This document shows, piece after piece, positions 1-6,349 of a DNA stretch of 8,362 nucleotides (positions are counted from its first letter, which is position 1; each line of letters begins with the position of its first letter). Made by a program: the position numbers and the translations under genes. Under the pieces are notes generated by a model. The model was given only the letters and a program-made list of their open reading frames with translations. It was not told the origin of the DNA and did not search any database. Origin of the DNA: Clostridiaceae bacterium (GTDB lineage Bacteria; Bacillota; Clostridia; Saccharofermentanales; Fastidiosipilaceae); the NCBI GenBank assembly GCA_012514965.1, contig JAAYZH010000113.1:1-8362 (forward strand), given 5' to 3'.

Positions 1-118
1 GCCGACTTCCTTCAGATTCCACCTCACGATGGACACCCTTGTCTTTGGCTGTGCGTTTCCCACTATCAGGGTACGCTACGGTCTTTCACCGATTAGTTTG
101 CGCCCATGCTGGGCGAAC
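1..118 (-). mobile_element. Group IIC intron, 5' part (domain I), cut by left edge
   Basis: Read on the minus strand, this stretch starts GTTCGCCCAGCATGGGCG and carries further group IIC landmarks in order: GGTGAAAGACC, then AAGGGTGTCC, then GGAATCTGAAGGAAG. From memory these match the 5' end and domain I of the Oceanobacillus iheyensis group IIC intron, which has GCCCGGCATGGGTG, GGTGAGAGTCCC, AAGGGTGTCC and GGAATCTGAAGGAAG in the same order. The first intron base is placed at 118 (GTTCG, against the usual GTGYG). It follows directly after the U-tract of the decarboxylase operon terminator, which is the known target preference of class C introns. The rest of the ribozyme and any reverse transcriptase/maturase gene would lie beyond the left edge, so whether the intron is complete or mobile cannot be judged. 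Confidence 0.9.
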
Positions 119-120
119 CA

Positions 121-154
121 ACAAAAAGACGCGCCGGCCGCAACTGCGCGTCTT
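121..154 (-). terminator. Rho-independent terminator of the decarboxylase operon
   Basis: On the minus strand a perfect 9-bp stem, AAGACGCGC with GCGCGTCTT, encloses an 11-nt loop and runs into TTTTTGTT. It begins 52 bp after the decarboxylase stop codon and is correctly oriented to end that operon. The group IIC intron starts three bases past this terminator. Confidence 0.9.
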
Positions 155-160
155 CCGCAA

Positions 161-192
161 AGCCCCCCGAAAGGGAGAAGCCCCCGAAAGGG
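161..192. repeat. Two tandem copies of a C5-6/GAAA/G3 element
   Basis: Two nearly identical units, AGCCCCCCGAAAGGG (161-175) and AGCCCCCGAAAGGG (179-192), are separated by three bases (AGA). Each can fold as a small CCC-GAAA-GGG hairpin with a GNRA-type loop on the plus strand, or CCC-UUUC-GGG on the minus strand. They sit in the 3' untranslated region between the decarboxylase stop and its terminator. No function is evident. A local duplication or 3' mRNA structure are both possible. Confidence 0.6.
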
Positions 193-206
193 ATTCGATC
201 AATCGT

Positions 207-1784
207 CTACACAAAGCAGAGAATGTAGGCTTCTCCGTCTTGATAACTGACTCCGTTGATATCCAGACCACAGGCCAGAAGGCCGCGGAGGAGTTCAGCG
301 TCGTCAGAAGAAAGCGTTTCTCCGGTAAAAAAGAGGGTGACTCCGGGTGGGTACGGCACCAGATCAGCAGCCAGAGCCAGGCGGGCGGCGATCGCTTCTT
401 CGAGTTTTACGTAGCCTTGGGCCTTTTTCTTCACGGTGGAGGGCGGAACCACGTGGCGGGTTTTGGTAGTCAGGACCAGACGGTCGGCCAGGGCTTTGTC
501 CAGGCCCAGCCAGGGATGACTGTCTTCGGCTGTACTCAAGCCCAGATCTCGCAGGGTGGCCAACACGGAATCTTCCTGGGCGAGACGATTGAGCTCAGCC
601 TGCATGACGCGAAGGGATTCGGGCTCCGCTGCGAGACTTATGATGCAGACGATGCGGCTCAGGTCGGACATTTCGACGACTACGCCGGCTTCTGCCAAAG
701 CTCGTTCGACGTAAGTTCCGGGACCCACATCGGATACGTCAATTACCAGACGCAGAGGGTCGCGGTCTTGCAGAGCTCCGGGCAGTCTCTTTGGCCAAAC
801 CACGTAACGCGGATCAAGGCCCTCGGCAAAACTGCGAAGGGCGGGTAAGAGACGATGGATCTGGGTGACGCCCTCGTGCTCGGCATAGGCTCTGGCAAAG
901 TCTGAACTGGAGGCGATCATGAGGGAGGGGCTGCTGCTGCCGAAAAAGTCGGCTGCGCGGCGCAGGCCTCGGACGTGATCGAGTGAATTCGTCAAGACGA
1001 TCGCTCCGCCGGTGAGAGCGGGCAGGGTCTTGTGGGTGGACATAATCATGCAGGTGGGTTCGAAGGTATGCGGCTGACCGCTGGCGCGGTAGTAAGCCTC
1101 GAGGTGCGCCCCGTGTGCGGAGTCGAGCAGAAACGGGATGCCATAGCGCTTGAGTACTTCCGCGAAGCCCTCCGTCTCGGCGAAGGTACCGTAGTAGTCG
1201 GGTGAGGTGCAGAGGAAGGCCCCGAATTCGTTGTCCCGGCGCAGGTGTTCCTCGAGCAGCTCGGGGGATGCGGGGCGAGGCATGGGGTGCGTGACGGGCG
1301 CTGTCGGGGTTTCGGTGGGGTTGTCGACGGAACTAAAGGAAGGCAAGTAAACGAGTTCGATGTCAAGCAAGGCGGCAATATGAAAGACCGCTTTGTGAAC
1401 GGCACCGGTGAGGAGCAAGCGGCCGCCTTTGCCTACGAAGTACAAGAGCACGCATTGCAGGCCGTGGGTGGAGCCCTGCGCAAAAAAAAGCGCGCCCGGC
1501 GCCTGCCAGTAGCGGGCTGCAAGACGTTCGGCCTGGATGACCGGGCCGTTCTCGCTTGGGGCCAGCAAATTGTCTGTAGCCGCGATTTCCGTGGTGTCCA
1601 GGGTGAGCCATTCGCGCCTTAGCTCTTCGGGCCAGGCGCGGCCGCCCAAGTGACCAGGCATGTGGAAAGAGACACGATCAAAAAGCCTCGCTCGCCAGAG
1701 ACATTCCAGCAAGGGGGCTTCTGATTCTGCGGCCGAGGCTTCTGTGTCAGGTGAGTTTGATACTACCGATTTCAGCCAATTCAA
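207..1784 (-). CDS. Orn/Lys/Arg decarboxylase family protein (PLP-dependent)
   Basis: This is a fold-type I PLP enzyme of the Orn/Lys/Arg decarboxylase family (SpeA/YaaO/CadA type), expected to decarboxylate a basic amino acid to a polyamine precursor in the cytoplasm. With the start chosen here (525 aa) the landmarks are FHMPGH at 41-45, GSTHG near 104-108 (phosphate binding), a His near 130 expected to stack on PLP, LLDSAHGAHL with Asp 221 and His 224, and STHK with the Schiff-base lysine at 252. The C-terminal domain contains PYPPG and a GE-type turn typical of the family. It is somewhat longer than Bacillus homologues, with an extra polar N-terminus. I chose the TTG at 1784-1782 because AAGGA lies 8 nt upstream. 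A further TTG at 1832 gives 541 aa but lacks a clear ribosome binding site and would overlap the previous gene by 86 bp. The chosen start still overlaps it by 38 bp, which suggests coupling. Substrate choice (Arg, Lys or Orn) cannot be read from sequence alone. Confidence 0.9.
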   Translation of the reverse strand: MNWLKSVVSNSPDTEASAAESEAPLLECLWRARLFDRVSFHMPGHLGGRAWPEELRREWLTLDTTEIAATDNLLAPSENGPVIQAERLAARYWQAPGALFFAQGSTHGLQCVLLYFVGKGGRLLLTGAVHKAVFHIAALLDIELVYLPSFSSVDNPTETPTAPVTHPMPRPASPELLEEHLRRDNEFGAFLCTSPDYYGTFAETEGFAEVLKRYGIPFLLDSAHGAHLEAYYRASGQPHTFEPTCMIMSTHKTLPALTGGAIVLTNSLDHVRGLRRAADFFGSSSPSLMIASSSDFARAYAEHEGVTQIHRLLPALRSFAEGLDPRYVVWPKRLPGALQDRDPLRLVIDVSDVGPGTYVERALAEAGVVVEMSDLSRIVCIISLAAEPESLRVMQAELNRLAQEDSVLATLRDLGLSTAEDSHPWLGLDKALADRLVLTTKTRHVVPPSTVKKKAQGYVKLEEAIAARLALAADLVPYPPGVTLFFTGETLSSDDAELLRGLLACGLDINGVSYQDGEAYILCFV

Positions 1785-2511
1785 GTTTGATTTCCTTCTC
1801 AATCTGCGTAATTTCGAGGCGAATGTCGTCAACCGTCTCTACTTCTGCAAGCTTCCGCGGGTCGGTAACGACCATGGGACGATTGTCTCGTTGGCGTGAA
1901 GGACGTTGGCTCTGCTGGACACGTTTGGGCTGATTCGCCACACTTTGTTTGCCGGATTCTCGGGCTGGTGGGGCCCCGTTTTCGTTACGGCGGGTATTGG
2001 TCCTCTGATTCTGAGCTGTTTTATTCTGAGCGGCAGCGGAAGCCTGATGAGCCCCATCGCCTTCCCGCAGGGCGGGCTTTCTATCGGCTGGCCTGGCATT
2101 CTGGCCGGGTTTGTTGTCTCTGGCGTCTTGCAGTGCCTGAATTGTGCGGTTTGTCTGCGGCTGGGTCTGACGCGGCTGATTCCGATCACCTTCGCCTCCC
2201 TTGCGGTCGGGACGTTCCTGGGGAGAAGGCTGTCGGCGGCGATTGTTGTTGCTCCGCTTCTGGGCAGAAGAATTTGCCTGGCCTTGGGCCTGGCTCTGAC
2301 GGGAGGCGGGCTGACCGCCTTCTGTTTGCGGAGCCCTGGCTCGCGGAGCTCTCGGGGTTGCACCGTCACGTCCACCCTGTTCATCGCGCTGGGGGCGTCT
2401 GTTCTTGCTCTTTTGCTGGCTGCCTCGGCGGGGGGCCTGCTTGCCGCCCTGGCGCGGGGCTCTGGCTTCCGCGTTATCAAATTCGGACTTGTTCTGTGTG
2501 TTTTCGTTCAT
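1747..2511 (-). CDS. Arg/Gln/Asn-rich disordered basic protein, unknown function
   Basis: I do not recognise this 254-aa protein. More than a third of its residues are Arg, Gln or Asn, most of the rest are Pro, Gly, Ala and Ser, and there is no cysteine, so residues 1-210 are probably disordered and strongly basic. Only the last 40 or so residues look structured: a charged heptad-like helix around VDDIRLEITQIEKEIKLELAEI. The ATG at 2511 has a good ribosome binding site (GAGAGG, 6 nt away) that overlaps the stop codon of the upstream gene, and the intergenic gap is only 10 bp. The 3' end overlaps the decarboxylase gene. Codons vary freely among synonyms and favour G/C in third positions, which argues for a translated gene rather than a simple repeat. 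An RNA-binding or scaffold role is conceivable from composition, but nothing proves it. Confidence 0.72.
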   Translation of the reverse strand: MNENTQNKSEFDNAEARAPRQGGKQAPRRGSQQKSKNRRPQRDEQGGRDGATPRAPRARAPQTEGGQPASRQSQAQGQANSSAQKRSNNNRRRQPSPQERPDRKGGEGDRNQPRQTQPQTNRTIQALQDARDNKPGQNARPADRKPALREGDGAHQASAAAQNKTAQNQRTNTRRNENGAPPARESGKQSVANQPKRVQQSQRPSRQRDNRPMVVTDPRKLAEVETVDDIRLEITQIEKEIKLELAEIGSIKLT

Positions 2512-2521
2512 GGATGTCCTC

Positions 2522-3499
2522 TCATTTGGTCGGAGCGGCTTTGGCAGTGCTCCTCTGCGTGCCGGAACTGGTCACGACAGCAGTCTGGCGCGCTTTGGCA
2601 TCATTCAGCAGGTTCTTGCTTGTGTTGTCCAAATGGAACGATTCGGCTAGCTTCTGCAGATCTTTCGTGCTGTATGTCACAGTACGGATGCCGTTGCGGA
2701 TTCTGTCGGTATTCGTGTCGAAGCGATCCGTCAAAAGTGTGATCTCATAAGCAAAGGCGGGTCTGGCTTCGGGCTTCGTCGGGCCGCTGGCAGTGGTGGT
2801 TGCCTTCGTCGTGGGCTTCGTGGTAGTCCCCGGCGCCGATGTGCCGGTCACTGTGGGACGCGGGGTCGGGGTCGGGATGGGGGTCGGGGTCGGATTCGTC
2901 AGCCAGGCTGCCTGCAGCCCGATCGAGGGCAAATCACTCTCCGGGACACTGCCCGGGAAGCTGATGAAGTGGTAGGCGTCTACTCCCTCCACCGGGGTCT
3001 TCTCGAAGGCTGTCGCGATGTCTTCTACAGCCTCAACGAAGCGGTCCGTGTCGCGAATATCGCTGGCCAAAAGTACATGCAACGCAGCGGGATAAAGGCC
3101 GCTGTCTTCCTCCAGGCTGCCCATGCCGATTACGATCATCTCAAGATAATAACTCTCGACCAGATCGCCAAAGACTTCCATGCGTTCACTGAATAAATCC
3201 TCGTAATGCTTGCGGCTGCGGGCTTCGTAGAGGTTATCGACCACCTTGTCCTCGTCACCCAAAACCTTCACAAAGCTTACAGAAAAGTCCAAATCCTCGA
3301 ATTCCGCATGGGCCTGCGCAGTCGCCCCCAAAGGCAAAACCGAAAGCTTAACATCGTCTAAAGTGAATGAATCGACAGGGTAGCGGGCGCTGAGGGTCTC
3401 ATACATCTTATCCCCCAGGCTGTTCGTCAGCCATCGCCAGCCGAGACCAATTGCCACCAGGAGAGCTATTAGAAATATAACCCGGGTGTTTCTCTTCAC
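2522..3499 (-). CDS. Membrane-anchored protein with Pro/Thr linker, unknown function
   Basis: The 325-aa product has a short basic N-terminus (KRNTR) followed by one hydrophobic segment at about 7-21, so it is probably a signal anchor with the remainder outside the cell. No lipobox cysteine is present. Residues about 30-200 form an acidic domain that I cannot assign. A Pro/Thr-rich linker follows at about 202-246 (TPTPIPTPTPRP, then Thr/Lys/Ser), then a basic C-terminal region of about 80 residues ending in a Ser/Thr/Ala/Lys-rich tail. The GTG at 3499-3497 is the start because AAGGAGG (3506-3512) lies 6 nt upstream. The in-frame codon at 3619 lies upstream of the likely promoter and lacks this support. 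It is the first gene of the decarboxylase operon, 10 bp from the next gene. A cell-envelope role is likely from architecture only. Confidence 0.82.
   Translation of the reverse strand: MKRNTRVIFLIALLVAIGLGWRWLTNSLGDKMYETLSARYPVDSFTLDDVKLSVLPLGATAQAHAEFEDLDFSVSFVKVLGDEDKVVDNLYEARSRKHYEDLFSERMEVFGDLVESYYLEMIVIGMGSLEEDSGLYPAALHVLLASDIRDTDRFVEAVEDIATAFEKTPVEGVDAYHFISFPGSVPESDLPSIGLQAAWLTNPTPTPIPTPTPRPTVTGTSAPGTTTKPTTKATTTASGPTKPEARPAFAYEITLLTDRFDTNTDRIRNGIRTVTYSTKDLQKLAESFHLDNTSKNLLNDAKARQTAVVTSSGTQRSTAKAAPTK
2862..2893 (+). repeat. G-quadruplex motif from (GGGGTC)n-like tandem repeat
   Basis: The plus strand has five G-tracts, at 2862-2865, 2868-2871, 2874-2876, 2879-2883 and 2886-2889, each separated by 2 nt (TC, TC, AT, TC). 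This satisfies the usual four-tract G-quadruplex rule with short loops. It is the template strand of the Thr-Pro linker codons (ACC/CCG) of the unknown membrane protein, so the mRNA itself is C-rich. Confidence 0.75.
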
Positions 3500-3543
3500 T
3501 CCTGACCTCCTTGAAGTACTTACTATCGAACTCAGATTACAGT

Positions 3544-3572
3544 ATTTTATCATGAGTGCAAGCGAAAACCAA
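3544..3572 (-). promoter_or_regulatory. Sigma-A-type promoter of the three-gene minus-strand operon
   Basis: On the minus strand a -35 TTGGTT (3572-3567) and a -10 TAAAAT (3549-3544) are separated by exactly 17 bp. This would start transcription near 3537 and leave a leader of about 38 nt before the GTG start at 3499. It is the best promoter match between the unknown membrane protein gene and the SRP RNA. Confidence 0.65.
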
Positions 3573-3684
3573 TGAAGCAGCAGGATTTTGACCTTGTGGG
3601 GGCTCTTTTCTTCTCTCACGGATGGTTTTCGTCAGGAAAGGTGTGGCGTTCGCGGTTATGATGTGGTAAAGTACTTCCACAATA

Positions 3685-3820
3685 TCACTACTTACCCGAG
3701 GCTGTGCGGGCCCTGTGCGATGCGACCCGTGAACCTTGTCAGGTCCGGAAGGAAGCAGCAATAAGCGGTCAACCGCATGTGCTGCAGGTCCACCTGTACA
3801 GCTTCGGCTAAGTGGTGGTA
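3685..3820 (+). ncRNA. ffs: Signal recognition particle RNA, short (4.5S-like) type
   Basis: The domain IV signature GTCAGGTCCGGAAGGAAGC (from 3738), with its GGAA tetraloop at 3747-3750, is that of the Ffh-binding hairpin of SRP RNA. SRP RNA works with Ffh and FtsY in co-translational targeting to the membrane. The ends fold into a long rod: 3685-3705 pairs with 3798-3818 over 21 positions, with one C-C mismatch and a few G-U pairs. That makes the RNA about 134 nt, longer than the annotated core (roughly 3696-3807) but with no room for the Alu domain of the large Bacillus type. A U-tract follows the closing stem at once. A SRP RNA gene just before dnaX is the same arrangement as scr in B. 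subtilis. No convincing promoter is visible; TAAAGT at 3667-3672 is a possible -10 but its -35 is poor. Confidence 0.95.
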
Positions 3821-3827
3821 TTTTTTT
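3798..3827 (+). terminator. SRP RNA intrinsic terminator (closing stem plus U7)
   Basis: The 3' strand of the SRP RNA closing stem (3798-3818) is followed by TA and then seven T residues (3821-3827). The stem that closes the mature RNA therefore probably also terminates it, separating SRP RNA transcription from dnaX, which has its own promoter downstream. Confidence 0.65.
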
Positions 3828-3889
3828 GTTCATTTGTCCGCACTCGAGTTTATTTCAACCCGCATATATCCATTATTCCTCTTCGTTTC

Positions 3890-3918
3890 TGCCATCCGGG
3901 CCCCTGCTGGGCTATAAT
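3890..3918 (+). promoter_or_regulatory. Promoter of the dnaX-ebfC-recR operon
   Basis: A perfect -10 TATAAT (3913-3918) is preceded by CTGCCA (3890-3895, four of six consensus bases) with a 17-bp spacer. Predicted initiation near 3925 leaves a leader of about 22 nt containing the GGGGGAG ribosome binding site of dnaX. Confidence 0.72.
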
Positions 3919-3947
3919 AGGTTCAATAAGCTTGCAGGGGGAGAACC

Positions 3948-6002
3948 ATGGCAAAACGAGTACTCTACAGAGAATGGCGACCGGCGAATTTCGATGAGGT
4001 CGTGGGACAAGAGCATGTGGTGCATGCCTTGCGCCAGTCTGTGCAGAGCGGCGAGATCGCCCATGCCTATCTATTTAGCGGCACTCGCGGTACCGGCAAG
4101 ACCTCGCTGGCGAAGATCTACGCCCGCGCGATCAACTGCCTGCAGCCTTCCGCGGAAGGCAATCCCTGTAATGAGTGTGAGATCTGCCGCGGCTGCCTGA
4201 GCGGAAACCTACTCGATGTCATCGAGATGGACGCAGCTTCGAATAACAGTGTCGACAATATCCGCAGGATCACGGATGAAGTTTTGTTTATGCCGACTTT
4301 GGCCAAATACAAGGTCTACATCATTGACGAAGTCCACATGCTTTCGACCGCAGCGTTCAACGCCCTTCTGAAAACCTTGGAAGAACCTCCTTCTCACGCG
4401 GTTTTCATTCTGGCCACTACTGACCCGCAGCGAATCCCTGCCACCATCTTGTCACGCTGTCAGCGCTACGACTTCAAGCGGATCGCTCCGGAGCTTATGT
4501 TCGACCGCCTGGCCTTGATCGCCCGCGAGAATAAGATCCAGATCGATGAGGATGGCCTGCGCGCAATCGTGGCACGTTCCGAAGGGGCGTTACGAGACGC
4601 GATCTCACTGCTGGATCAGTCCCGCAGCGTTTACTCCGGAGCCATCAGCCGCGAAGAAATCCTGGCGATGACCGGTGTTGTGAACGATGAATTCATGGAG
4701 CGTATTGTCCGGGCTCTGGTCCTGGGCGATGCGGACCAGCTGCTGGCCGGCGTTGACCGCCTCGTTATGGAAGGCGGCGATCTCCTGCGTTTCACCACTT
4801 CACTGGCCTCCTACTTCCGCGATTTGCTGGTCTGCAAGACGACCCGCCAGCCGGAGACCCTGCTGCAGTTGCCGCGCAAGACGCTGGAGACCTTAAAAGA
4901 GCTGGCCCCTCTATATCCGCAGGCCGCTCTGATTCGCCAAATCACCCACTTATCGAGTTTGCAGCAAGAGATGAAGCAATCGGCTAACCCGCGTATCGCG
5001 TTGGAGGTCGGGCTGATTCAGTTGCTTGACTCGACGAAGATTACCGCACGCGACCGCGAAAGCATGTCGCAAGGCCCTTCACGTGAGGAGATCCAGCAGA
5101 TTTTCGCCGACAGCGCCGCCAAAGAGACGAAGTCCGCAACTGTGACTGCACCGGTCTCCCGTGCTGCGGAAGCCCGCGATCCTGAACCGGCCCCGTCAGT
5201 AGTCAGTGACGATGAAGCTGCCTTCCAGGCCGCCTTGGCGGAATTCTCGGAGAAAGTCCCCGCAGCTAGTGCCAAGCCGCCTGCTCTGAACGACGACGGC
5301 CCTGATCCGGATGAACAGATGATCACCATGGATGCTGTCGCTGAAGAGGCTGCTGAGGACGATCCCTACGAATATGAAGATGTACCGGATGACTTCTCCG
5401 ACGAAAACGGCCCGGAAGCGCCGCCTGAGAGCAGCCAGAACATCGTATCGGTGTACGAGGACATGTATTTGGCCCAGCCTGAGGAAGAAGCCCAGGCAGC
5501 TCCCCCAGTCGCGGCAGCCTGGAAGATGCCCGCGACATCAAGCCCCCTGCTCTTTGACCTCGGACGCCAGGCTCCTTCGCAGACAGATAATACCCCGCCG
5601 GCCGCCAAACCTGCCGCCAAGCCTGAAACGCCTGCAGAGCCTCTGGATCTGGCGAAATTCTGGCACAGCTTTATTGTGGAGCTAAGTGTGAACGAGCCGC
5701 TTTTGGCCATTCTCCTGCAGAATTCACCGCACAGGCAGGAAGGCAAGGACATTGTGATCGAAATTGCGGCCGAGCATAAAGCGACCTATGATACAATGAA
5801 GAACAGAAAAAACTGGTCCGGCATGGAGCAGGCGTTTATGCGCGCGAAGCCCGAAGGTGAGTGGCATTTGCAGCTGAAGCTCAGTGGCCAGGACGAAGAC
5901 AGAGCAGCGGATAGAGGCAGCCTGAACGAACCGGCCTGGGTGAAGAAGATGAAGCTCGCGGCCAGTCAGCTGGAGATTCCGTTTGAGAAAGAGGAACAAT
6001 AA
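3948..6002 (+). CDS. dnaX: DNA polymerase III subunits gamma/tau (clamp loader)
   Basis: DnaX is the ATPase of the clamp loader that places the beta clamp on primed DNA. The N-terminal AAA+ domain begins RPANFDEVVGQEHV and has Walker A GTRGTGKT (45-52), the four zinc ligands Cys 64, 74, 77 and 80, Walker B VYIIDEVH (123-130), and the SRC motif (169-171) with its arginine finger. The collar domain covers about 225-362. A poorly conserved linker of about 200 residues follows (about 365-562), rich in Ala, Pro and acidic residues and very acidic near 451-490. A folded C-terminal region (about 563-684) then starts near LDLAKFWHSF. At 684 aa it is longer than B. subtilis DnaX (563 aa), mainly through the linker. 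The ATG has a GGGGGAG site just upstream. Its stop overlaps the next start as TAATG. An A6 run near the 3' end is discussed as a finding. Confidence 0.97.
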   Translation: MAKRVLYREWRPANFDEVVGQEHVVHALRQSVQSGEIAHAYLFSGTRGTGKTSLAKIYARAINCLQPSAEGNPCNECEICRGCLSGNLLDVIEMDAASNNSVDNIRRITDEVLFMPTLAKYKVYIIDEVHMLSTAAFNALLKTLEEPPSHAVFILATTDPQRIPATILSRCQRYDFKRIAPELMFDRLALIARENKIQIDEDGLRAIVARSEGALRDAISLLDQSRSVYSGAISREEILAMTGVVNDEFMERIVRALVLGDADQLLAGVDRLVMEGGDLLRFTTSLASYFRDLLVCKTTRQPETLLQLPRKTLETLKELAPLYPQAALIRQITHLSSLQQEMKQSANPRIALEVGLIQLLDSTKITARDRESMSQGPSREEIQQIFADSAAKETKSATVTAPVSRAAEARDPEPAPSVVSDDEAAFQAALAEFSEKVPAASAKPPALNDDGPDPDEQMITMDAVAEEAAEDDPYEYEDVPDDFSDENGPEAPPESSQNIVSVYEDMYLAQPEEEAQAAPPVAAAWKMPATSSPLLFDLGRQAPSQTDNTPPAAKPAAKPETPAEPLDLAKFWHSFIVELSVNEPLLAILLQNSPHRQEGKDIVIEIAAEHKATYDTMKNRKNWSGMEQAFMRAKPEGEWHLQLKLSGQDEDRAADRGSLNEPAWVKKMKLAASQLEIPFEKEEQ

Positions 6003-6349
6003 TGGCAAGACCACGTGGAGGCTTCCCCGGCGGACTCGGGGGCGGCAACATGAATCAATTGATGCAACAGGCACAGAAGATGCAGCAGGATATGCAGAAG
6101 GCGCAGGAAGAGATCGCCGCCATGGAGATCGAGTACAGCGCCGGCGGCGGCATGGTCACCGCGAAGATCAATGGCGAACACAAGCTTCTGGGCTTGACCA
6201 TCGCTCCTGAAGCCGTGGATCCCGAGGATGTGGAAATGCTTCAGGATATGATCGTAGCTGCCATCAACGGCGCGACCGAGAAGCTCGAAGAGGCCAGCCA
6301 GGCGAAGATGAGCCGATTCTCAGGCCTGACCGGCGGACTGGGTTTCTAA
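6002..6349 (+). CDS. ebfC: YbaB/EbfC family nucleoid-associated protein
   Basis: This small dimeric DNA-binding protein of 115 aa binds the nucleoid and is found between dnaX and recR in most bacteria. A Gly-rich N-terminus (about 1-15) is followed by a long Gln/Met-rich helix ([19 protein letters not shown]). The conserved core is around [21 protein letters not shown] and the acidic [16 protein letters not shown] segment, and the tail is Gly-rich (GLTGGLGF). Length and layout match the family. The ATG shares its A with the dnaX stop codon (TAATG), and GAGGAA lies 5 nt upstream inside dnaX, so translation is probably coupled. In other bacteria loss of YbaB affects DNA repair and nucleoid behaviour. 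The exact role here is unknown. Confidence 0.95.
   Translation: MARPRGGFPGGLGGGNMNQLMQQAQKMQQDMQKAQEEIAAMEIEYSAGGGMVTAKINGEHKLLGLTIAPEAVDPEDVEMLQDMIVAAINGATEKLEEASQAKMSRFSGLTGGLGF

Noticed and set aside
39..848. Long plus-strand open frame of 269 codons over the intron end and the decarboxylase
   Set aside because: It is antisense to the intron 5' end and to a decarboxylase gene with complete catalytic motifs. It has no family features and probably reflects GC-rich antisense sequence.
1906..2742. Plus-strand frame of 278 codons that looks like a hydrophobic membrane protein
   Set aside because: The hydrophobicity is what the complement of Arg/Gln/Asn/Gly codons gives. A second plus-strand frame and another minus-strand frame are also open here because of composition. 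Its TTG start has a badly spaced ribosome binding site, and it runs into the membrane protein gene on the other strand.
3497..3619. Upstream ATG start for the unknown membrane protein
   Set aside because: The extra 40 residues would lie partly upstream of the predicted promoter and have no ribosome binding site, whereas the GTG at 3499 has AAGGAGG at 6 nt and gives a normal signal anchor.
3537..3833. Minus-strand frame of 98 codons across the SRP RNA
   Set aside because: It is the antisense of a structured RNA gene and has no protein family features.
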